Assembly: GCF_014195095.1 (NCBI RefSeq)
Contig: NZ_JACIBC010000010.1
Span: forward strand, 124,001 to 188,000
DNA from: Rhizobium sp. BK602
GTDB taxonomy: Bacteria > Pseudomonadota > Alphaproteobacteria > Rhizobiales > Rhizobiaceae
Direction: 5' to 3'
DNA length: 64,000 nucleotides
The position numbers were made by a program, and so were the translations under genes. The notes beneath the pieces were generated by a model, which saw only the letters and a list, made by a program, of their open reading frames with translations, did no database searches and was not told where the DNA came from. Positions 1 to 9,417 of the stretch are shown here, piece by piece; positions within the stretch are counted from its first letter, which is position 1; each line of letters starts with the position of its first letter.

Positions 1-110
1 GCTACGAAGGCTGGGCCATTCTCGAACTGGACGCCGCGCCCGATCCGGTCGGTGACATCGCCAACGGGCTGACGCTCGTGCGCCAGGCGCTCCTGCCGAT
101 CTATCGCTGA
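1..110 (+). CDS. Sugar phosphate isomerase/epimerase-like protein, C-terminal fragment
   Basis: Only the last 35 codons are inside the window; the reading frame is open from base 1 and ends with TGA at 108-110. The tail reads YEGWAILELDAAPDPVGDI and then a short helix ending LLPIYR. A phrase like GYxGWAxxE near the C-terminus is typical of xylose-isomerase-like TIM-barrel epimerases (IolE / AP-endonuclease-2 family), which interconvert sugars, inososes or their phosphates in the cytoplasm. The sugar ABC importer starts 57 bases downstream on the same strand, so the two may share an operon. The family call rests on a short tail and is tentative. Confidence 0.5.
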   Translation, partial: YEGWAILELDAAPDPVGDIANGLTLVRQALLPIYR

Positions 111-167
111 TAGCATGAACCCAAGACCATAGCCCCACCAAGAGGGCTTTCTCAAAGAGGTGGAACG

Positions 168-1400
168 ATGAAAAACATGATGAAACTCTCCCTGCTGGGG
201 ACTGCGCTCCTAACGGCCGTCGCCCCCGCTTATGCCGAAGACAAGCCGAAAGCCGAAGTGATGACCTCCTGGACATCCGGCGGTGAGGCTGCCGCCTTGA
301 ACGTCATCAAGCAGGAATTCGAAAAGCGTGGTGGGATCTGGCAGGATTCCTCCATTGCCGGCTTCGGCGCCGCCGACGCCGCCTTCCAGAACCGGCTCGT
401 CGCCGGCGATCCGCCCGCCGCCAAGCAAGCCGTCATTGGCCTCGCCAATGCCGATTTCGTCAATCAGGGCCTGCTGAGCCCGATCGATGACATTGCCAAG
501 GCGGGCAAATGGGCGGATGCCCTGCCGAAGTCGATCGCCGATCTCATCTCCTATGGCGGCAAGACCTATCTGGCGCCGACGGGCGCCCATGGCGAAAGCT
601 GGGTATTCTATTCCAAGGAAGCCTTCGCCAAGGCGGGTGTGAGCGAAGAACCGAAGAGCTGGGACGACTTCTTCGCCGCTCTCGACAAGCTCAAGGCCGC
701 CGGCGTGCAGCCGGTCGCCTGGGGCGGCCAGTCCTGGCAGGAATCCAAGGTCTTCAACATGATCCTGCTGACCCAGGTCGGCATCGACGGCTTCCTGAAG
801 ATCTATGGTGACAAGGACAAGGGCGAGGCGTCGACCGAAGGCGTAAAGAAGGCGCTCGATATCCTTGGCAAGCTGCGGGCCTATGTCGATCAGGGCGCTC
901 CGGGCCGCAACTGGAACGACGCCACCGCCATGGTCATCACCGGCAAGGCCGGGGTGCAGTTCATGGGCGACTGGGCCAAGGGCGAATTCATCGCCGCCGG
1001 CAAGGAACTGGGCAAGGATTACGGCTGCATGCTCGCGCCGCAGTCGCCGGGCATGGTCTATGTCGCCGACGCCTTCTCCTTCCCGAAGATCGCCGACGCG
1101 GCATCGCAGAAGGGCCAGACCCTGCTTGCCGAAGTCGCCATGGACCCCGCCGTGCAGGTCGAATTCTCGCTGAAGAAAGGCTCCGTGCCGATGCGCACCG
1201 ACGTCGACCAGTCGAAGCTCGACGTCTGCGCGAAGAAGGGCCTGGAGCTGATGAGCGCCGGCAAGATCGTGCCGGATCAGGCACTGATCCTCTCGCCGCA
1301 GCAGGCCGGCGCGCTCGACGACTTCGTCGACGAGTTCTGGACCAACCCATCCGAGGACAGCGCCTCCGGCGCCGAGAAGTTCTTCGCGATCTTCGAATAG
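168..1400 (+). CDS. Sugar ABC transporter substrate-binding protein (family 1)
   Basis: A 410-residue periplasmic binding protein that captures a sugar for the permeases encoded just downstream. Residues 1-23 form a Sec signal peptide (basic MKNMMK, hydrophobic core, cleavage after AYA). The mature protein begins EDKPKAEVMTSWTSGGE, the opening of the glucose/mannose-type branch of family-1 solute-binding proteins, and has the aromatic-rich ligand cleft phrases GAHGESWVFY and WGGQSWQESK. A good ribosome binding site (GAGGTGG) lies before the ATG. The next gene, a permease, follows after a 72-base gap containing a perfect stem-loop, which often keeps the binding protein more abundant than the membrane parts. 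The substrate is not certain; glucose, mannose or a related aldose is likely. Confidence 0.9.
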   Translation: MKNMMKLSLLGTALLTAVAPAYAEDKPKAEVMTSWTSGGEAAALNVIKQEFEKRGGIWQDSSIAGFGAADAAFQNRLVAGDPPAAKQAVIGLANADFVNQGLLSPIDDIAKAGKWADALPKSIADLISYGGKTYLAPTGAHGESWVFYSKEAFAKAGVSEEPKSWDDFFAALDKLKAAGVQPVAWGGQSWQESKVFNMILLTQVGIDGFLKIYGDKDKGEASTEGVKKALDILGKLRAYVDQGAPGRNWNDATAMVITGKAGVQFMGDWAKGEFIAAGKELGKDYGCMLAPQSPGMVYVADAFSFPKIADAASQKGQTLLAEVAMDPAVQVEFSLKKGSVPMRTDVDQSKLDVCAKKGLELMSAGKIVPDQALILSPQQAGALDDFVDEFWTNPSEDSASGAEKFFAIFE

Positions 1401-1412
1401 GGCCGCGTGGCT

Positions 1413-1443
1413 GGCCGATCGGAGAGAAGCCCTCCGATCGGCC
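1413..1443 (+). terminator. Intercistronic stem-loop between binding protein and permease genes
   Basis: GGCCGATCGGAG (1413-1424) pairs perfectly with CTCCGATCGGCC (1432-1443) around a 7-base loop. There is no run of T after it, so it is more likely an mRNA-stabilising or attenuating hairpin than a full terminator. Such hairpins commonly give the binding protein higher expression than the downstream permease genes. Confidence 0.6.
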
Positions 1444-1472
1444 CTGTCCATTCCGTTTGAGAAAGTTTGCTC

Positions 1473-2360
1473 ATGCAAGCCAAGCGCAGACGTTCCCCCG
1501 CCGCGACCATCGCGCTCCTGCCGACATGGATCGCAGCGATCTTCATCTATATCGGCACGATGGTCTGGTCCGTCAGGCTGTCGTTCACGGATTCGACCAT
1601 CTTTCCGTCGTCCAATTATGTCGGCCTCGCCCAATATGTCAGGCTGTTCCGCAATTCGAGATGGCTCGCATCCCTGGAAAACCTGGTCATATTCGGCGTG
1701 CTCTATGTCGTCGGCTGCCTGGCGCTCGGCTTCGTGCTGGCCGCCGCGCTTGACCGCAAGGTGCGCTTCGAAGCCGTGTTCCGCACCATCTTCCTCTATC
1801 CCTATGCCATGTCCTTCGTGGTCACCGGCCTCATCTGGCAATGGATGCTGAACCCGACGCTCGGCATTCAGGCGACCGTCAGGGCGCTCGGCTGGCAGAG
1901 CTTCGTCTTCGACTGGATCGTCAGCCGCGAGATGGCGATCTACACCGTCGTCTTCGCAGGCCTCTGGCAGGGCGCCGGCCTCGTCATGGTCATCGCGCTC
2001 TCGGGCATGCGCGGCATCGGCGAGGAGCAGTGGAAGGCGGCGCAGATCGACGGTATTCCGATCTGGCGCATCTATCTGTCGATCGTGCTGCCGCAACTCG
2101 GGCCGGCGCTCGCCGCATCGGCGATGCTGCTCTCCATGGGCGTCATCAAGACCTACGATCTCGTCGTGGCACTCACCGGCGGCGGGCCGGGCAACGCCAC
2201 CGAGGTGCCGGCGAAATTCATCATGGACAATCTGTTCGAGCGCCAGAATCTCGGCCTGGCGAGCGCCGGCGCTACGGTGCTGGTGCTCTCCGTCGTCATG
2301 GCGGTCGTGCCGTTCCGCTATGCGCTCTCCATGCGCGCCAGAAGAAGGGGAGCACGCTGA
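1473..2360 (+). CDS. Sugar ABC transporter permease (MalF-type)
   Basis: A 295-residue inner-membrane permease with about six transmembrane helices. Helix 1 lies around residues 11-32 (IALLPTWIAAIFIYIGTMVW). The cytoplasmic EAA loop that docks onto the ATPase appears as EEQWKAAQIDGIPIWRIYLS, the usual signature of binding-protein-dependent permeases. The ATG at 1473 is chosen over an in-frame TTG two codons upstream because GAGAAAG lies at a proper distance from it. It pairs with the following permease, with which it overlaps by one base (TGATG), indicating translational coupling. Confidence 0.9.
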   Translation: MQAKRRRSPAATIALLPTWIAAIFIYIGTMVWSVRLSFTDSTIFPSSNYVGLAQYVRLFRNSRWLASLENLVIFGVLYVVGCLALGFVLAAALDRKVRFEAVFRTIFLYPYAMSFVVTGLIWQWMLNPTLGIQATVRALGWQSFVFDWIVSREMAIYTVVFAGLWQGAGLVMVIALSGMRGIGEEQWKAAQIDGIPIWRIYLSIVLPQLGPALAASAMLLSMGVIKTYDLVVALTGGGPGNATEVPAKFIMDNLFERQNLGLASAGATVLVLSVVMAVVPFRYALSMRARRRGAR

Positions 2361-3243
2361 TGGCAGCCCCGCATCCCCGCGGCCCGAAACCCTCGCGGCT
2401 CACCATCGGTCGCATCGGCCTCTACGCCTTCCTGATCCTTGCGGCGCTGTTCTTCCTGCTGCCGCTCTATACGATGCTCGTCACCTCCCTGAAGACCATG
2501 GAGGAGATCCGGCAGGGCCGTATCTTCGCCTTGCCGGATACCATGGACTTTCAGGCATGGAAGACGGCATGGTCGGGCGCCTGCATGGGCACGCAGTGCC
2601 TCGGCGTGCGCATCGGTTTCTGGAATTCGGTGAAAATCACCGTGCCAGCGGTCGCCATTTCCGTGCTTGTCGGTGCCATCAACGGCTATGCGCTGTCCTT
2701 CTGGCGGCCGAAAGGCTCCAACCTTTTGTTCGGGCTGCTGATGGCCGGCGGGCTGATCCCCTATCAGATCTTCCTCTATCCGCTGGTGCGACTGCTCGCC
2801 AATCTCAGCCTCTACAACTCCGTGGCGGGCGTCGTCCTCGTCCATGTGATCTTCGGTCTGCCCTTGGTCACGCTGTTGTTCCGCAACTATTTCGTCGCCA
2901 TCCCCGAAGAGCTCTGCAAGGCCGCGCGCGTCGATGGCGCCGGCTTCTGGCGGATCTTCCTCGAGATCATGCTGCCCATGTCGGTGCCGATGGTCGTCGT
3001 CGCCTCGATCTTCCAGTTCACCGGCATCTGGAACGACTTCCTGATCGGACTGGTCTTTGCCGGACGCGACAATCTGCCGATGACGGTGCAGCTCAACAAT
3101 ATCGTCAACACCACCATGGGCGAGCGCGCCTACAATGTGAACATGGCCGCCACCATCCTGACCGCCGTCGTTCCGCTCGCCATCTATTTCTTCTCCGGCC
3201 GCTGGTTCCTGCGCGGTGTCGCCGCCGGCGCAGTCAAGGGATA

Positions 3244-3244
<1 letters not shown>
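2360..3244 (+). CDS. Sugar ABC transporter permease (MalG-type)
   Basis: A 294-residue inner-membrane protein and the second half of the sugar channel. A hydrophobic helix follows a short basic N-terminus (residues 18-38). The EAA loop reads PEELCKAARVDGAGFWRIFL, the MalG/CUT1 form. A segment with the CxxxxC pattern (GACMGTQC) lies in the first periplasmic loop, as in many glucose-type permeases of this family. The start ATG overlaps the stop of the preceding permease, and its own stop TAA overlaps the ATG of the ATPase gene, so the three are translationally coupled. Confidence 0.9.
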
Positions 3245-4332
<1,088 letters not shown>

Positions 4333-4362
4333 CACGACCTTCAACTCATACGGAAATCACTC

Positions 4363-6048
4363 ATGTCTCAGACTGTCTACGACGCGTTGGTCATCGGTTC
4401 CGGCGCCGCGGGCTCCTTCGCCGCCAAGGAATTGACGGCACAAGGCCTGTCGGTGCTGCTGCTCGAGGCTGGCCGGCCCGTGACGCAGGACGATTTCGAT
4501 CCCGCCCGCAAGAAGGCACCGGCCAGCAGCATCAATATCTGGGAACGAGCACGCGCCACCCTCAAGGGCCAGCCCATCCAGGCACGCGCCGCCTTCTTCA
4601 CCGAACGCTTCAGCCACTTCTTCGTCAACGACCGCAAGAACCCCTATACGACGCCGAAGGATGCACCGTTCCTGTGGATTCGCGGCCGTCAGGCTGGCGG
4701 TCGCCTGCATAGCTTCGGCCGCGTGCTGCTGCGCTGGACCGACGATGATTTCAAGATCAGGTCGCGAACCGGCAAGGGCGTGGACTGGCCGATCTCCTAT
4801 GACGAGCTTGAGCCCTATTACAGCGAGGTCGAATCCTGCCTCGGGCTCTATGGCAACAAGGACGGAGTCGAGACCCTGCCGGACGGCGTCTATGCGCATC
4901 CGGCCGAGCTCACACCGGCCGAAGAAATATTCAAGCAGGAGGTGGAGGGCCGCTGGCCGGAACGCAGCGTCGTGTCCTGGCGCTATATCGCCCCGGACCC
5001 GGAGCGCACGCCGAAGCCTCTGCGCGAGGCGCTGGCGACCGGCCGCCTCGCCATCCGCCATGACGCCATCGTGCGCCGCATCACCACGGATGACGGAGAC
5101 GGTCGGGCGAGCGGCGCGGAATTCATCGACCGCGTGACCGGCAGGGTCGAGACGGTTCGCGCGGGGCTGGTGGTGCTTTCGGCTTCTCCGATCGAAAGTG
5201 TCCGGCTGCTTCTCAACTCTGCTTCCGCCAGGCACCCCGAAGGGCTGGGCAACAGTTCGGGAACCCTCGGGCGCTATTTCATGGACCAGCTTCCCTGCCT
5301 CGCCTTCGGCTCCTTTCCGAAGGCCAAGGGCTGGGCGCACGATGCCTCCGCCCCGACCGATCCGTTCTACAATCCTTCGGGCGGCATCTTCATTCCGCGG
5401 TTCGGCAAGGGCGACGCCAGCCGCGGCGATTTCGATTTCCAGGGCAGCGTCGGACGGGTGCCCACGCCTGACGATCAGCCATCCCGGCTTGCCTTTTTCG
5501 GCTTCGGCCGCATGCTGCCGCATGCCGACAACAGCATCACGCTCGACACCCGGCGCATGGATGCCTGGAATATTCCCGTCCCCCACATTCGCTGCGTCAT
5601 GCATGAGGAGGAGCATGCCCTGCTGGCACAGCAGGAAAAGACCATGATCGACCTCGTGCATACGGTCGGCGGCGAACTGGAATTCATCGGTTCGCCCACC
5701 GGCTTGAGGGAAATGGGGCGTGGCGCCTTTCCAGATGCCGATCCCTTCAGCCGCTTCATGTTCCGCAAGTGGTTCCGCAAGACCATGTGCATGGGAGCCG
5801 CCATTCACGAAACCGGTGGCGCGCGCATGGGTAGCAACCCCAGAAGTTCGGTGCTCAATCCCTACAATCAGCTCTGGGACGCTCCCAATGTCCTTGTCAC
5901 CGACGCCAGCGCCTTTCCCGGCAGCGGCATCGCCGGCACGACGCTCACCGTCATGGCGCTCACCATTCGTGCCTGCCGGATGCTTGTCGGCCAGCGCGGA
6001 GAAATGCCGGCGGTCGCGGAACCGCCGGTGCAATCATCTTCGCTATAG
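4363..6048 (+). CDS. GMC-family FAD oxidoreductase
   Basis: A 561-residue flavoprotein of the glucose-methanol-choline family, which oxidises alcohol groups of sugars and polyols. The FAD-binding motif GSGAAG is at residues 12-17, followed by LLLEAGRP. The C-terminal substrate domain has the catalytic histidine in HETGGARMG (His482). At the place where most members have the second catalytic residue (Asn in NPTLT) this protein reads GTTLT, with Gly525. There is no signal peptide, so it is probably cytoplasmic. It lies 30 bases after the sugar ATPase gene on the same strand, so it may oxidise the imported sugar. The electron acceptor is unknown. Confidence 0.85.
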   Translation: MSQTVYDALVIGSGAAGSFAAKELTAQGLSVLLLEAGRPVTQDDFDPARKKAPASSINIWERARATLKGQPIQARAAFFTERFSHFFVNDRKNPYTTPKDAPFLWIRGRQAGGRLHSFGRVLLRWTDDDFKIRSRTGKGVDWPISYDELEPYYSEVESCLGLYGNKDGVETLPDGVYAHPAELTPAEEIFKQEVEGRWPERSVVSWRYIAPDPERTPKPLREALATGRLAIRHDAIVRRITTDDGDGRASGAEFIDRVTGRVETVRAGLVVLSASPIESVRLLLNSASARHPEGLGNSSGTLGRYFMDQLPCLAFGSFPKAKGWAHDASAPTDPFYNPSGGIFIPRFGKGDASRGDFDFQGSVGRVPTPDDQPSRLAFFGFGRMLPHADNSITLDTRRMDAWNIPVPHIRCVMHEEEHALLAQQEKTMIDLVHTVGGELEFIGSPTGLREMGRGAFPDADPFSRFMFRKWFRKTMCMGAAIHETGGARMGSNPRSSVLNPYNQLWDAPNVLVTDASAFPGSGIAGTTLTVMALTIRACRMLVGQRGEMPAVAEPPVQSSSL

Positions 6049-6060
6049 GAGAAAGCCGGC

Positions 6061-7527
6061 TTACGCGGCCTTCAACCGATCGCCGGGCACCCAGTTGCCG
6101 TGCAGCGACATGCGCAGCCGCATCGGCAGCTTGATGGTGGCGATCGGGCCGTCGGCCAGATGCTGGGCATCGAGGATCAGCAGGTCGGTCGCCCGCTCGC
6201 GCAGCCGGTTGCACAGCCCGATCACATAACCGTCGCCTTCCGGCGCGTCGGGGCGGCGCGGCACGAAGATCGGTTCCTGGAAGCAGGACTGGTCGTCGGC
6301 GAACCAGGTCGCGGTCCCGCCCGTGGTGACATCGATATGCGCCAGCTGGTTGAAGAACTGGAACGGGCGCGGACCGATGCGCTCTTCGTCGAATGGCTTG
6401 GTCGGGTCCATGGCGATGACGAAACCGTGGCGATATTGTCGTCCACTGTAACGGTCGTCGCTGCGCGGAAACTCGCAGGCAAAGCCGGTCAACGGTTTGA
6501 CCTCGATCGCATTGCCATGCGAATTCATGTCGAAGGTCCAGCGCATCATCTGCGAGGAGAGCGTTTCCGGCGGCGGCACCACGCCATCCGCCTGCGGAAA
6601 GAAGTAGAAGATATTGCCTGACGTCACCGGCATGTCGACATAGATCTTGCCGCTATCGTCGAAGGCATTCAGCGTATGGCCCTGGAAGCCGTTCGGCGCC
6701 TTGAACCAGCGCACGTCGCGGCCGTCGCCATCGCGCCGCAGGATGCCGAAAAGCTGGTCAAGACCCGGCTGCCACTGGAAGTGCTTGCCGCCCTGTTTCA
6801 TTCGCCCGAGATCGGCCGTCAGCGGCATCAGCGGGAAAATCACATAATTCTCGGTGACGGCGAAATCATGGATCATCGCGGCATAGGGCGCGACGATCCA
6901 GACCTCGCGCTTCATCCGGCCATGCCGGTCGACCTCGTAATAGACGATATCCGGCGTCGCCTCACCCTTGGCCTCATAGCCGAAACACAGAAGATCGCCC
7001 GTCTCCGGATCGAATTTCGGATGGGCGGTGAAGGTGGCGCTCGTCAGCTGGCCGTCGAAATCATAGAGGCCGATGGTTTCCAGCGTGACCGGATCGAGCG
7101 CATAGGGCGGGCTATCCTCCTTCAGCGCCAGAAGCTTGCCATGATGCAGGATCACATTGGTGTTGGCAGTCGAATTCGACAGGTCCCGCACGCTCGGATC
7201 GTTGGTAAAGGGATTGCGATAGAGCCCATGCAGCGAGGCACGGCTGGCGCGCTGCGCCTTCAAGCGCTCGGTCATCACGTAGCGCCGCTGGAAATCGACA
7301 TGACCGTTCTTGAAACGGAAGGCGCTGATCGCCCCGTCGCCGTTGAAGAAGATGTCCTCGCCCAACATCGGCGGATATTGTGGATCGGGCGCGACCTGAA
7401 AGAAGGTTCCGTCGATCTCGTCCGGAATCCGGCCCTCCACCTCGAGATCATAGACCTCGCCCTCGAAGCGGGCAGGCGTATAGAGGGAGCCACTGAATTC
7501 GGCTGTCTTGGGGAATGGAGGCGTCAT
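6061..7527 (-). CDS. Carotenoid oxygenase family dioxygenase (lignostilbene-dioxygenase-like)
   Basis: A 488-residue seven-bladed beta-propeller non-haem iron dioxygenase that cleaves a conjugated double bond in an apocarotenoid or stilbene-type substrate. All four expected iron-binding histidines can be placed: His169 (TAHPKF), His220 (MIHDFA), His284 (FQGHTLNAF) and His476 (SLHGNW). Length and the opening phrase DLEVEGRIPDEIDGTFF fit the RPE65/CCD family. No carotenoid biosynthesis gene is in the window, so a plant-derived stilbene or apocarotenoid is a fair guess. The gene is divergent from a TetR regulator and convergent with the GMC oxidoreductase (12-base gap). Two CGTAC-N6-GTACG operators lie upstream, so repression by the TetR protein is likely. 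Confidence 0.9.
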   Translation of the reverse strand: MTPPFPKTAEFSGSLYTPARFEGEVYDLEVEGRIPDEIDGTFFQVAPDPQYPPMLGEDIFFNGDGAISAFRFKNGHVDFQRRYVMTERLKAQRASRASLHGLYRNPFTNDPSVRDLSNSTANTNVILHHGKLLALKEDSPPYALDPVTLETIGLYDFDGQLTSATFTAHPKFDPETGDLLCFGYEAKGEATPDIVYYEVDRHGRMKREVWIVAPYAAMIHDFAVTENYVIFPLMPLTADLGRMKQGGKHFQWQPGLDQLFGILRRDGDGRDVRWFKAPNGFQGHTLNAFDDSGKIYVDMPVTSGNIFYFFPQADGVVPPPETLSSQMMRWTFDMNSHGNAIEVKPLTGFACEFPRSDDRYSGRQYRHGFVIAMDPTKPFDEERIGPRPFQFFNQLAHIDVTTGGTATWFADDQSCFQEPIFVPRRPDAPEGDGYVIGLCNRLRERATDLLILDAQHLADGPIATIKLPMRLRMSLHGNWVPGDRLKAA

Positions 7528-7546
7528 CGGCTTGACCTTTCATAAC

Positions 7547-7562
7547 CGTACGATATTGTACG
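7547..7562. promoter_or_regulatory. TetR-type operator, copy 1 (CGTAC-N6-GTACG)
   Basis: Perfect inverted repeat CGTAC GATATT GTACG, 20 bases upstream of the carotenoid oxygenase start. The same half-sites and the same 6-base spacer length recur 49 bases away, next to the TetR gene, which marks both as operators of that regulator. Confidence 0.75.
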
Positions 7563-7595
7563 TATATAGCCATCATTCGGATGTCAAGCGATATC

Positions 7596-7611
7596 CGTAC
7601 TGAAGTGTACG
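7596..7611. promoter_or_regulatory. TetR-type operator, copy 2 (CGTAC-N6-GTACG)
   Basis: Perfect inverted repeat CGTAC TGAAGT GTACG directly before the ribosome binding site of the TetR gene. Together with copy 1 it brackets the divergent promoter region, which suggests autorepression plus control of the oxygenase gene. Confidence 0.75.
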
Positions 7612-7625
7612 ATTTAGGAGAAGGC

Positions 7626-8225
7626 ATGCGCGTCAAGACGGAAGCCAAGCGTCAGGAGATTTTGAGGATCGCCGGGAAAATGTTCCTGAGCCAAGGCTAT
7701 GGCGCCGTCACCATGGCGGCGGTGGCGGCCGAGCTCGGCGGTTCCAAGGGAACGCTCTACGGCTATTTCCCGAACAAGGAGGACCTTTTCGCGGCCTTCA
7801 TCCAGCAGGCGGGCGAGGAAGCCTATGCGCCGCTGGAACATCAGGCCCGCCCGTCGGCGAACCCTTCGCGGGCACTAGAGGCTTTCGGCCTCAGCTATCT
7901 CAGGCTGCTGCTTCATCCCGATATCATCGCCATCGTGCGGCTCGTCGCCTCCGAAGCCGTACGCGCGCCGGAACTTGCCGAGATTTTCTTCCGGATCGGC
8001 CCGCGCCGCGTGACCGAGCGTTTCGAGCAGCTCTTCGCCGCCCTCGCCGCCGCCGGCCTGCTTCACCTGCCGGACACCGCCCGCGCCGCGCTGGAATTCA
8101 AGGTGCTCTGCGAGGCCGGGCTCTATGAACCCTTGCTCCTCGGCGGGCGGGCACAGCCGAGCGCCAAGGAGGTGGAAACGAATGTAGCGGCGGCGGTCGA
8201 GATCATCATCGCGCGCTACGGCTGA
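7626..8225 (+). CDS. TetR family transcriptional regulator
   Basis: A 199-residue DNA-binding repressor. The N-terminal helix-turn-helix is seen as TMAAVAAELGGSKGTLYGYFPNKEDLFAAFI, the standard TetR pattern. The C-terminal part is a helical ligand/dimer domain. The ATG at 7626 is preferred over an ATG at 7581: TTAGGAG sits before 7626, and the extra 15 codons would run through the second operator. It is divergent from the carotenoid oxygenase gene and probably responds to that enzyme's substrate or product. Confidence 0.88.
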   Translation: MRVKTEAKRQEILRIAGKMFLSQGYGAVTMAAVAAELGGSKGTLYGYFPNKEDLFAAFIQQAGEEAYAPLEHQARPSANPSRALEAFGLSYLRLLLHPDIIAIVRLVASEAVRAPELAEIFFRIGPRRVTERFEQLFAALAAAGLLHLPDTARAALEFKVLCEAGLYEPLLLGGRAQPSAKEVETNVAAAVEIIIARYG

Positions 8226-8262
8226 GTTGCCGCCGGCAGTCCGACACCGATCGGCTCAACCG

Positions 8263-8676
8263 TTACCAGCCATAGCTGAAGGTCGCGCCGCTGCCGCCGT
8301 TCCCATCCTGCACGATCGTGTCGTCCGTATGCCGGCCGAACTGGAAAATGCCGTAGGCATTGTCGTTGCCGTTCTGCTGCAGGGTGGCGGAATGGCCATT
8401 GCCCCGCTGCTCGATAATGCCGAGATCGCCGCGTCCGTTCTGGGCGATGCCGGCCGCATTGCCGTGGCCCCGCTGCCGGATATCGGCGTCGCGCAGGCCG
8501 CGATAGAGCGAATAGAAGCGCAGGCCAGTCGCGAAAAGACCGGCGTCCTCGGCATTGGCGGGGGCGAAGCTCACCGAAACCCGGCCTCCCGCATAGGCGG
8601 GAACGGACAAAGCCGCCTGGCCGATGCTGCCGGCAAGAAGAGCGGCGGTAAGGATCCTGACTATGGTGCGGGTCAT
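8263..8676 (-). CDS. Curlin-repeat protein, CsgB-like (curli minor subunit/nucleator)
   Basis: A 137-residue secreted protein with a signal peptide (residues 1-29, ending PAYA). The rest is a string of curlin hemirepeats about 11 residues long with the pattern xxIxQxGxxNxA: for example DIRQRGHGN, GIAQNGRGD, IIEQRGNGH, TLQQNGNDN, GIFQFGRHT, TIVQDGNGG. These fold as amyloid beta-arches outside the cell. Fewer, less regular repeats than in the gene at 9418 suggest the nucleator (CsgB) role. The ATG at 8676 has GGAGA at the right distance; in-frame ATGs further upstream lack this. It is third in a minus-strand set with csgH and a csgA-like gene. Confidence 0.8.
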   Translation of the reverse strand: MTRTIVRILTAALLAGSIGQAALSVPAYAGGRVSVSFAPANAEDAGLFATGLRFYSLYRGLRDADIRQRGHGNAAGIAQNGRGDLGIIEQRGNGHSATLQQNGNDNAYGIFQFGRHTDDTIVQDGNGGSGATFSYGW

Positions 8677-8778
8677 GCTGGTCTCCATTGTCGGCTGCCT
8701 CAGCCGATGACCCAACCTTCGCATTCCACGGCTGAACCCAACCGGAATTGCCCGTTCAGCTATCGTTCAATCGTCTCT

Positions 8779-8846
8779 GGAGCAATTCCAGGAAAAGTGT
8801 GCAGCGGTTTTCCATCCGGAATTGGGTCAAAACAAAAAGCTAGAGC
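8779..8846. repeat. Dispersed intergenic repeat, full copy
   Basis: GGAGCAATTCCAGGAAAA, then a 24-base middle, then ATTGGGTCAAAACAAAAAGC and TAGAGC. A second copy lies at 19521-19565 without the 24-base middle. The arms GGAAAA and TTTTCC inside the element can pair. The family is common between genes in Rhizobiaceae genomes (recognised from experience, not searched). Confidence 0.7.
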
Positions 8847-8880
8847 GTTTCAGCGATTCCTCGAAGCGCTGAAACGCTCT
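8842..8880. repeat. Perfect 14-bp inverted repeat (hairpin)
   Basis: AGAGCGTTTCAGCG (8842-8855) and CGCTGAAACGCTCT (8867-8880) are exact reverse complements around an 11-base loop. It abuts the dispersed repeat at 8779-8846 and is probably part of the same mobile or mosaic intergenic element. Confidence 0.7.
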
Positions 8881-8894
8881 AACGACTTCACAGC

Positions 8895-8925
8895 ACAAAG
8901 GGCGCCGGCAACCGGCGCCCTTTGT
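8895..8925 (-). terminator. Strong hairpin downstream of csgH
   Basis: ACAAAGGGCGCCGG (8895-8908) pairs perfectly with CCGGCGCCCTTTGT (8912-8925) around a 3-base loop, just after the csgH stop codon on the minus strand. No long T run follows, but the A/T ends and position fit a terminator or an mRNA 3'-end protector. It would separate csgH from the csgB-like gene. Confidence 0.6.
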
Positions 8926-8943
8926 AACATGCTGCGACGATGA

Positions 8944-9345
8944 TCAGATTGCGCCGCCGACACGCTGCGAACAGCTGATGCTCTTGCCGCCGGTGGTGAT
9001 ATCGAGCGTGGCGTCGTAGACGGCGCCTTTGGCGCCGAGCGAGACGGAGCCGAGCATGGCGGCGCGTCCTGGAGCTGCATCGAAGGCGCCGCTCTGGTCT
9101 ATATTGGAACCGCCGCCCCCTCCGGCACTCTCGATATGAAAGCTATAGGTGCCGCTGACGCGCTTGTCGGCATGGGCAAGCGCCTCGAGTGCCACCATGC
9201 CGCCCTGCGGCGTGGCACGGATCTCGCAACGCAAAGGTCCGTCGGACGGGCCTGCCGTCACCATGGTCGCCAGCGCGCCGGCGGGAAGCAGGACCAGGGC
9301 GATTGCCGTCAGCAAGCGGCGGGGATGGTTGACGATATGTGGCAT
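8944..9345 (-). CDS. csgH: CsgH-like curli assembly chaperone/inhibitor
   Basis: A 133-residue exported protein. After a signal peptide (residues 1-31, ending AGP) the mature part has an immunoglobulin-like beta-sandwich look: CEIRATPQGGMVALEALAHA, then VSGTYSFHIESAGGGGGSNIDQSG and a closing ISCSQRVGG. This is the pattern of CsgH, a periplasmic protein of alphaproteobacterial curli systems that stops premature amyloid formation by CsgA. Two cysteines (near the start and end of the domain) could form a disulphide. It sits between the CsgA-like and CsgB-like genes on the same strand, which supports the call. CsgG, CsgE and CsgF genes are not in the window. Confidence 0.8.
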   Translation of the reverse strand: MPHIVNHPRRLLTAIALVLLPAGALATMVTAGPSDGPLRCEIRATPQGGMVALEALAHADKRVSGTYSFHIESAGGGGGSNIDQSGAFDAAPGRAAMLGSVSLGAKGAVYDATLDITTGGKSISCSQRVGGAI

Positions 9346-9417
9346 GGTTCACCTCCTCGAGGGTCCGTCGCCACGGCCGTGGTCTCTTTCCACGGCCGCG
9401 CGGCCGATGATTGCCGG

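Noticed and set aside
210..2096. A 628-codon open frame on the minus strand
   Set aside because: It runs antisense through the sugar-binding protein and permease genes. Its translation is Arg/Asp/His-rich with no family motif, as expected for the shadow of GC-rich genes.
2320..3243. An upstream extension of the sugar ATPase frame giving a 670-residue product
   Set aside because: The extra 308 codons overlap the MalG-type permease in another frame and show no domain. The ATPase starts at 3244 with the usual stop/start overlap.
8227..8943. A 238-codon plus-strand frame over the curli locus
   Set aside because: It mirrors the csgB-like gene and the intergenic repeat; the minus strand has signal peptide and curlin repeats.
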